64,000 bases of DNA from Marinirhabdus sp050859505 (GTDB lineage: Bacteria; Bacteroidota; Bacteroidia; Flavobacteriales; Flavobacteriaceae), in contig NZ_CP193934.1 in assembly GCF_050859505.1 (NCBI RefSeq), positions 930,001 to 994,000 of the forward strand. Reading direction: 5' to 3'. This document shows, in pieces, positions 59,120 through 64,000 of the stretch (position 1 is its first letter; every line of letters starts with the position of its first letter). The translations under genes were made by a program, and so were the position numbers. The notes beneath the pieces are model-generated. The model made no database searches. It saw nothing but the letters and a program-made list of their open reading frames with translations, and had not been told where the DNA came from.

Positions 59120-60118
59120 ATGAGCAAAATATCAGCAGCAATCACAGCTGTAGGAGGCTATGTGCCAGACTACGTACTTACCAACCAAATTCTGGAAACT
59201 ATGGTTGATACGAATGACGAGTGGATTACCTCTCGTACTGGAATTAAAGAACGTAGAATTTTAAAAGATAAAGATAAGGGTACTTCCTATTTAGCCATAC
59301 AAGCAGCCAAAGACCTTCTCAAAAAAAGTAACACCAATCCGGAAGAAATCGATATGGTGATTATGGCAACAGCTACACCAGACATGCTAGTGGCAGCCAC
59401 AGGTGTTTATGTGGCAACCGAAATTGGTGCCATTAACGCGTTCTCTTACGATCTTGTTGCTGCATGCTCTAGTTTCCTATTCGGAATGTCAACCGCAGCG
59501 AAATACATAGAATCTGGACGCTACAAGAAAGTTTTGTTAGTGGCTGCAGATAAAATGTCATCTATTATAGATTACGAGGACAGAGCTACCTGCATTATTT
59601 TTGGTGACGGTGCTGGCGCTGTACTTTTTGAGCCAAATACGGAAGGCTACGGTGTACAGGACGAGCTTTTACGTAGCGATGGTATTGGAAGACAAAGCCT
59701 TAAAATTGACGCAGGCGGTTCTTTACTACCACCAACTGCCGAAACAGTTGCCAATAAACAGCACTATGTATATCAAGATGGAAAAACTGTATTTAAATTT
59801 GCAGTGTCTAACATGGCAGATATCAGTGAAAAAATAATGGCACGCAATGGCTTATCTGAAGACACTATCAATTGGTTGGTACCACATCAAGCCAATATGC
59901 GTATTATTGATGCCACAGCAAAAAGAATGAACCTTCCACCTGAGAAGGTGATGAAAAATATACACAAATACGGAAACACAACCTCGGCAACCTTGCCATT
60001 GTGTTTGGTAGACTACGAGAAACAACTTAAAAAAGGAGATAATTTGATATTCGCATCTTTCGGGGGCGGATTTACCTGGGGAGCAGTCTATGTAACCTGG
60101 GCCTATGATCCTATATAA
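59120..60118 (+). CDS. fabH: 3-oxoacyl-ACP synthase III
   Basis: 332 residues. It condenses acetyl-CoA (or branched acyl-CoA) with malonyl-ACP to start fatty-acid synthesis. The catalytic Cys is at 116 (VAACSSFLFG), His in VPHQANMRI, and Asn in KYGNTTSATLPL; all three are present. The substrate-selecting region is not decisive, but Bacteroidota often use branched starters. It leads the accB-accC genes, with 22 bases to accB, so they form one operon. Confidence 0.96.
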   Translation: MSKISAAITAVGGYVPDYVLTNQILETMVDTNDEWITSRTGIKERRILKDKDKGTSYLAIQAAKDLLKKSNTNPEEIDMVIMATATPDMLVAATGVYVATEIGAINAFSYDLVAACSSFLFGMSTAAKYIESGRYKKVLLVAADKMSSIIDYEDRATCIIFGDGAGAVLFEPNTEGYGVQDELLRSDGIGRQSLKIDAGGSLLPPTAETVANKQHYVYQDGKTVFKFAVSNMADISEKIMARNGLSEDTINWLVPHQANMRIIDATAKRMNLPPEKVMKNIHKYGNTTSATLPLCLVDYEKQLKKGDNLIFASFGGGFTWGAVYVTWAYDPI

Positions 60119-60140
60119 TAACGAATAAAATTAACCTAAC

Positions 60141-60614
60141 ATGGATATAAAAGAGATACAAAGCCTGATTAAGTTTGTAGCCAAATCTGGAGCAAGCGAA
60201 GTAAAATTAGAGATGGAAGATGTAAAAATCACCATCCGCACAGGAGAAAGCCATAAAGGCGAAACAACCTATATTCAACAAGTGCCTGCTATGGCTGCAG
60301 CACCAGCAGCGGCACCAGCTTCTGCCGAAGCAGCACCAGTAGCATCGGCACCTGCTACAAGTGAAGATTCAAAATATATTACGGTAAAGTCTCCAATTAT
60401 TGGAACTTTCTACCGAAAACCTTCTCCAGACAAGCCTATGTTTGTAGAAGTAGGAACTAACATAAACATAGGAGATGTTTTATGTGTAATTGAGGCTATG
60501 AAACTCTTCAACGAAATTGAGAGTGAAGTGTCTGGTAAAATCGTGAAAATATTAGTAGACGACTCGTCTCCGGTAGAGTTTGACCAACCACTTTTCTTAG
60601 TAGACCCATCATAA
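60141..60614 (+). CDS. accB: Biotin carboxyl carrier protein of acetyl-CoA carboxylase
   Basis: 157 residues. An N-terminal helical part (IKEIQSLIKFVAKSGASEVKLEMEDVKI), an Ala/Pro-rich flexible linker (about 48-73) and a C-terminal biotinyl domain with VIEAMKLFNEIE, biotinylated at Lys121. It carries CO2 between AccC and the carboxyltransferase. It is between fabH and accC in the same operon; a 7-bp hairpin (60621-60637) lies just after it. Confidence 0.96.
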   Translation: MDIKEIQSLIKFVAKSGASEVKLEMEDVKITIRTGESHKGETTYIQQVPAMAAAPAAAPASAEAAPVASAPATSEDSKYITVKSPIIGTFYRKPSPDKPMFVEVGTNINIGDVLCVIEAMKLFNEIESEVSGKIVKILVDDSSPVEFDQPLFLVDPS

Positions 60615-60620
60615 GCTTAA

Positions 60621-60637
60621 TCCCGAAACTTTCGGGA
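60621..60637. repeat. Intercistronic hairpin between accB and accC
   Basis: TCCCGAA (60621-60627) pairs with TTCGGGA (60631-60637) around an ACT loop. There is no T-run, so it is not a clear terminator. It may adjust the ratio of accB to accC mRNA. Confidence 0.5.
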
Positions 60638-60684
60638 CCAAGTCCCAAATTCAAATAATTTAAGGGGTTTTAAAACTCAAAAAC

Positions 60685-62037
60685 ATGTTTAAAAAAATAT
60701 TAATAGCAAATAGAGGGGAAATTGCACTACGCATCATTAGAACCTGTAGAGAGATGGGGATTAAAACGGTTGCTGTCTACTCAACAGCCGACGAAGAAAG
60801 CCTACACGTTAAGTTTGCAGACGAAGCAGTTTGTATTGGTCCTCCGCCAAGTGGTGAAAGTTACTTAAAGATGAGTAATATTATCGCTGCAGCAGAAATA
60901 ACAAACGCAGATGCTATTCACCCAGGATATGGATTCCTTTCAGAAAACGCCAAGTTTTCACGTATATGCCAGGAACATAACATTAAATTTATTGGCGCTT
61001 CTCCAGAGATGATTGACAGAATGGGAGATAAGGCTATGGCAAAAGCCACCATGAAAGAAGCTGGAGTACCTTGTGTTCCAGGAAGTGATGGCATTATTAA
61101 AGATTTTGAAGATTGTAAAAAAGTAGCCAAAGAAACCGGCTACCCAGTGATGCTTAAAGCGAGTGCCGGAGGTGGTGGAAAAGGGATGCGTGCCGTTTGG
61201 AAAGAAGAAAACCTGCAAGATGCGTGGGAATCTGCCAGACAGGAAAGCAAAGCTGCTTTTGGAAACAACGATATGTATATGGAAAAGCTTATTGAAGAGC
61301 CTCGCCATATCGAAATACAAATCGTTGGAGACAGCACTGGAAGAGCCTGTCATTTAAGTGAGCGTGATTGTTCTATCCAACGGCGTCACCAAAAATTGAC
61401 CGAAGAAACACCAAGTCCCTTTATGACCAAGAAATTGCGAAATGAAATGGGAATGGCAGCTGTAAAAGCTTCAGAATATATAAAATATGAAGGTGCTGGT
61501 ACCGTAGAGTTTTTGGTAGACAAACACAGAAACTTCTACTTTATGGAAATGAATACCCGTATTCAAGTAGAACACCCTATTACCGAGCAGGTGATCGATT
61601 TTGATTTAATCCGCGAGCAGATTTTAGTGGCGGCAGGTGTGCCAATTTCTGGAAAACACTATACGCCAAATCTACATTCAATAGAGTGCCGTATCAACGC
61701 CGAAGATCCGTATAATGACTTTAGACCTTCACCGGGAAGAATTACAACTTTACACGCTCCAGGAGGGCACGGAATACGTTTAGACACGCATGTATATGCT
61801 GGATATGTTATTCCGCCAAACTACGATTCTATGATTGCAAAGTTGATTACAACCGCGCAAACTAGAGACGAGGCCATCAATAAAATGAAGCGTGCCTTAG
61901 ACGAGTTTGTGATAGAAGGGGTAAAGACTACCATTCCGTTTCATAGACAGTTAATGGACCATCCGGATTATGTGGCAGGTAACTATACTACTGCCTTTAT
62001 GAACACTTGGCACATGGCGCCACCAGAGGAAGAGTAA
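60685..62037 (+). CDS. accC: Biotin carboxylase subunit of acetyl-CoA carboxylase
   Basis: 450 residues. ATP-dependent carboxylation of the AccB biotin. The N-terminal MFKKILIANRGEIALRIIRTCREMGI, the ATP-grasp glycine-rich loop KASAGGGGKGMRAVW and the EMNTRIQVEHPITE active-site region are characteristic. Length matches the stand-alone bacterial subunit. It ends at a strong terminator. The carboxyltransferase genes (accA, accD) are not in the window. Confidence 0.97.
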   Translation: MFKKILIANRGEIALRIIRTCREMGIKTVAVYSTADEESLHVKFADEAVCIGPPPSGESYLKMSNIIAAAEITNADAIHPGYGFLSENAKFSRICQEHNIKFIGASPEMIDRMGDKAMAKATMKEAGVPCVPGSDGIIKDFEDCKKVAKETGYPVMLKASAGGGGKGMRAVWKEENLQDAWESARQESKAAFGNNDMYMEKLIEEPRHIEIQIVGDSTGRACHLSERDCSIQRRHQKLTEETPSPFMTKKLRNEMGMAAVKASEYIKYEGAGTVEFLVDKHRNFYFMEMNTRIQVEHPITEQVIDFDLIREQILVAAGVPISGKHYTPNLHSIECRINAEDPYNDFRPSPGRITTLHAPGGHGIRLDTHVYAGYVIPPNYDSMIAKLITTAQTRDEAINKMKRALDEFVIEGVKTTIPFHRQLMDHPDYVAGNYTTAFMNTWHMAPPEEE

Positions 62038-62058
62038 ACAAAATAAATACTACATACC

Positions 62059-62108
62059 AAATCCCAAATTCCAAAAAGAGTACCTTTGGAATTTGGGATT
62101 TTTATTTT
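62059..62108 (+). terminator. Rho-independent terminator after accC
   Basis: A 17-bp perfect stem (arms 62059-62075 and 62085-62101) around a 9-base loop, followed by a T-rich tail ATTTT, just before the FAD oxidoreductase gene, whose start lies 8 bases past it. Confidence 0.92.
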
Positions 62109-62115
62109 GAAATTT

Positions 62116-63246
62116 ATGAATCTATCCTATTGGGAACAAAACATCTGGCTCTCCAACATAGACGTTGCCATAATTGGTAGCGGCATTGTGGGGTTAAGCT
62201 GTGCGTTGGCTTTGCGCGATCGTTTTCCAAAGAAGAAGATTGTAGTTTTCGAAAAAGGGATGCTTCCCAGTGGAGCCAGCACTAAGAATGCCGGATTCGC
62301 TTGTTTCGGTAGTATTTCTGAAATTTTAGAAGATCTTACAACACATTCTGAAGAAGAAGTTATTCAACTCATAAAGAATAGAGTGGAAGGCTTGCAATTG
62401 CTTCGGAAGAATCTTGGCGATAAACAATTAGACTTTCAGCAATGGGGAGGATATGAAGTTTTTACTGAAAGAGATGCCGAATTATTTTCAACCTCTATCG
62501 AAAACATTCCCTACATCAATAAATTACTTAAATACGTATTTCATGATGAAAATGATATTTTTTCGGTTCGAAATGATTCCTTTTCGTTTAAAAATGTTCA
62601 AAAACAACTTCTTTTTAATCGGTTAGAAGGACAGTTGGATACTGGGAAGATGATGCAAGGACTCATACAAAAATGTTCAGAAAACAGCATTTTTATTCTA
62701 AATAATGCTGAAATCACTTCATTTTCGGCAAATAATGGTGAAATTTTACTAGAAATGAACAATTCAGTGAAATGTTCAGCAAAAAAAGTTTGTATTGCCA
62801 CCAACGGCTTTGCAAAACAGTTTATAAATGCCGATTTACAACCCGCACGGGCACAGGTTTTAGTAACTAAACCTATTCCAAATCTGCATATAAAAGGTAC
62901 TTTTCATTTGGATAAAGGCTATTATTATTTCAGAAATATTCACGATAGAATTCTTCTTGGCGGTGGTAGAAACCTGGATTTTACAACAGAAGCAACAACC
63001 GAACCTGGCTTAACACACTTAATTCAAAATGAATTAGAAAGACTTCTTAGAACAACAATCTTACCTAACACCCCGTTTGAAATAGACACGCGCTGGAGCG
63101 GAGTAATGGGTGTTGGCAAACAAAAAAAGCCCATTATCAAAGAAGTACAATCCAATGTTTACTGTGGTGTTCGGTTAGGTGGCATGGGTGTTGCTATTGG
63201 AAGTTCCGTAGGCAAACAATTGGCGAATCTTATTGAACCTACATGA
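62116..63246 (+). CDS. FAD-dependent oxidoreductase (DAO/glycine-oxidase-like)
   Basis: 376 residues from ATG 62116; an upstream TTG start at 62086 lies inside the terminator stem. The dinucleotide-binding motif is NIDVAIIGSGIVGLSCALAL (GxGxxG, about 21-26), followed by VVFEKGMLPSGASTKNAGFACFGS, which is characteristic of the DAO family, and a C-terminal GVMGVGKQKKPIIKE and GGMGVAIGSSVGKQLA block. It probably oxidises an amino acid or amine with O2 or another acceptor. It overlaps mtgA by 4 bases. Confidence 0.9.
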   Translation: MNLSYWEQNIWLSNIDVAIIGSGIVGLSCALALRDRFPKKKIVVFEKGMLPSGASTKNAGFACFGSISEILEDLTTHSEEEVIQLIKNRVEGLQLLRKNLGDKQLDFQQWGGYEVFTERDAELFSTSIENIPYINKLLKYVFHDENDIFSVRNDSFSFKNVQKQLLFNRLEGQLDTGKMMQGLIQKCSENSIFILNNAEITSFSANNGEILLEMNNSVKCSAKKVCIATNGFAKQFINADLQPARAQVLVTKPIPNLHIKGTFHLDKGYYYFRNIHDRILLGGGRNLDFTTEATTEPGLTHLIQNELERLLRTTILPNTPFEIDTRWSGVMGVGKQKKPIIKEVQSNVYCGVRLGGMGVAIGSSVGKQLANLIEPT

Positions 63247-63938
63247 TTAAAAAACTCCTTAAATTTCTTTTTAAAGCACTGTTGTGGTTTTTAGGCATCA
63301 CTATACTTTGGGTGTTGCTTTACAAATATGTACCTGTGTATTATACGCCGCTCATGGCCATTCGTTATTTTGAAGCGGAAGGCGATTTTGAAACAAAGCA
63401 TCAATGGGTTCCTATCTCAGAAATAGCTCCAGAATTGCAATTGGCTGTTATTTGTGCAGAAGACCAAAAATTCGTTAAACACAACGGTTTTGATGTAAAA
63501 AGTATCGAAAAAGCCTACGAAAACAATCAAAAAGGCAAAAAACTACGTGGTGCAAGTTCTATCTCTCAGCAAACAGCTAAGAATGTTTTTTTATGGCCAG
63601 ATAGAAGTTGGTTACGCAAAGGACTGGAAACCTATTTCACTTTTTTAATTGAATTGCTGTGGGACAAAGAACGAATCCTGGAAGTATATTTAAACAGTAT
63701 TGAAATGGGCGACGGGGTGTATGGAGCAGAAGCGGCATCAAAGTTCTGGTTTAACAAATCGGCTAGAAATTTACAGCAATACGAGGCCGCTGCCATAGCT
63801 GCAATCTTACCAAATCCTAGAAATTATAGAGCGAATCCGTCTTCAGCGTATATTCAAAAAAGAAAAGAATGGATTGTTAGACAAATGCGATTTTATGGTA
63901 CTTTTACGTTGGAAAAACTACCAAAGAATGACCGATAA
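63243..63938 (+). CDS. mtgA: Monofunctional biosynthetic peptidoglycan transglycosylase
   Basis: 231 residues, GT51 family. An N-terminal membrane helix (LLKFLFKALLWFLGITILWVLLY) anchors the enzyme. The catalytic glutamate lies in AVICAEDQKFVKHNGFD, with GASSISQQTAKNVFLW, LLWDKERILEVYLNSIEMG and EAAAIAAILPNPRNY as the other conserved blocks. It polymerises lipid II glycan strands without cross-linking. ATGA overlap with the FAD gene implies coupled translation. Confidence 0.95.
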   Translation: MIKKLLKFLFKALLWFLGITILWVLLYKYVPVYYTPLMAIRYFEAEGDFETKHQWVPISEIAPELQLAVICAEDQKFVKHNGFDVKSIEKAYENNQKGKKLRGASSISQQTAKNVFLWPDRSWLRKGLETYFTFLIELLWDKERILEVYLNSIEMGDGVYGAEAASKFWFNKSARNLQQYEAAAIAAILPNPRNYRANPSSAYIQKRKEWIVRQMRFYGTFTLEKLPKNDR

Positions 63939-64000
63939 AGAACTAAAAGTTGCCTTACTGGACCACTGTCAAGAGACAGTTAACAAACGCTTTGACAAGA
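63928..64000 (+). CDS. Start of a conserved small protein, cut by the window edge
   Basis: 24 codons are visible, starting MTDKELKVALLDHCQETVNKRFDK, a helical charged N-terminus. The ATG overlaps the mtgA stop by 11 bases, so the two are probably translated together. It resembles the start of a flavobacterial family that I cannot name with certainty; the rest lies outside the window. Confidence 0.5.
   Translation, partial: MTDKELKVALLDHCQETVNKRFDK

Noticed and set aside
60621..60637. Terminator between accB and accC
   Set aside because: The hairpin lacks a T-run and the genes are expected to be cotranscribed; kept only as an intercistronic hairpin.
1..64000. CRISPR arrays, insertion sequences, integrases, toxin-antitoxin or restriction-modification genes
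   Set aside because: None seen on either strand; the gene content is core-genome-like.

Overview
This 64 kb window looks like an ordinary, gene-dense, AT-rich chromosomal segment of a member of the Flavobacteriaceae (phylum Bacteroidota), probably a marine or environmental one. The evidence is: promoters of the Bacteroidota type (TTG or TTTG, then about 17-19 bases, then TAnnTTTG) in front of many genes, with little sign of Shine-Dalgarno sequences; proteins with type IX secretion (T9SS) C-terminal sorting domains; Bacteroidota-typical families (DUF4175, DUF4837, DUF2807, bacterial GH3); and the Bacteroidota form of YbeY. No phage, insertion sequence, CRISPR array or obvious genomic island was seen.

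Layout. 1-9.1 kb: sugar-nucleotide and envelope genes (partial rfbB, a protein with a nucleosidase-like C-terminus, GH3, an M23 peptidase, tatA, DUF4837, a LysM lytic transglycosylase) and pgk. 9.1-17.3 kb: holB, then a minus-strand run DUF4175-ybeY-mnmG-methyltransferase in which mnmG is bracketed by two near-perfect parS (ParB-binding) palindromes. 17.4-25.1 kb: alkB, two T9SS-exported repeat proteins (one frameshifted at a homopolymer), gltX, an outer-membrane barrel and an SPFH protein. 25.3-31 kb: a YtxH/holin-like/small-protein cassette, glnS, folB, tRNA-Cys, a LysE-type exporter and a DUF2807 protein. 31-36.5 kb: rnr, a DUF2007 protein, a roughly 0.7 kb AT-rich gene-free region with repeated 9-mers, rpiB, a CDF metal exporter and a GNAT enzyme. 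36.5-45 kb: sterol-desaturase-like enzyme, S41 protease, DinB-like protein, rnpA, M1 and S8 peptidases, MBL hydrolase. 45-50.5 kb: SulP transporter, tandem universal stress protein, cation/proton antiporter and a small lipoprotein. 50.6-58.1 kb: lepA, dusB, an FtsX-type permease, rbfA, methylmalonyl-CoA epimerase, tRNA(CAU), ribE and pdxA. 58.1-64 kb: DUF177-rpmF-fabH-accB-accC, the lipid-synthesis cluster, then an FAD oxidoreductase, mtgA and the first codons of another gene.

How the genes work together. Most encode housekeeping functions: translation and RNA maturation (gltX, glnS, mnmG, ybeY, rnr, rnpA, dusB, rbfA, lepA, rpmF, two tRNAs), fatty-acid initiation (accB, accC, fabH), cofactors (folB, ribE, pdxA), replication (holB), wall remodelling (M23, LysM transglycosylase, mtgA) and ion homeostasis (CDF, SulP, antiporter). 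The parS pair suggests that the window lies in the origin-proximal part of the chromosome.

The best leads for novelty are modest. They are the parS pair around mnmG, the structured AT-rich gap at 33.7-34.4 kb, the uncharacterised protein with a purine-nucleosidase-like C-terminal half, the frameshifted T9SS paralogue, a family of long intergenic inverted repeats, and promoters placed so close to start codons that the transcripts may be leaderless. I found no convincing undescribed multi-gene system.
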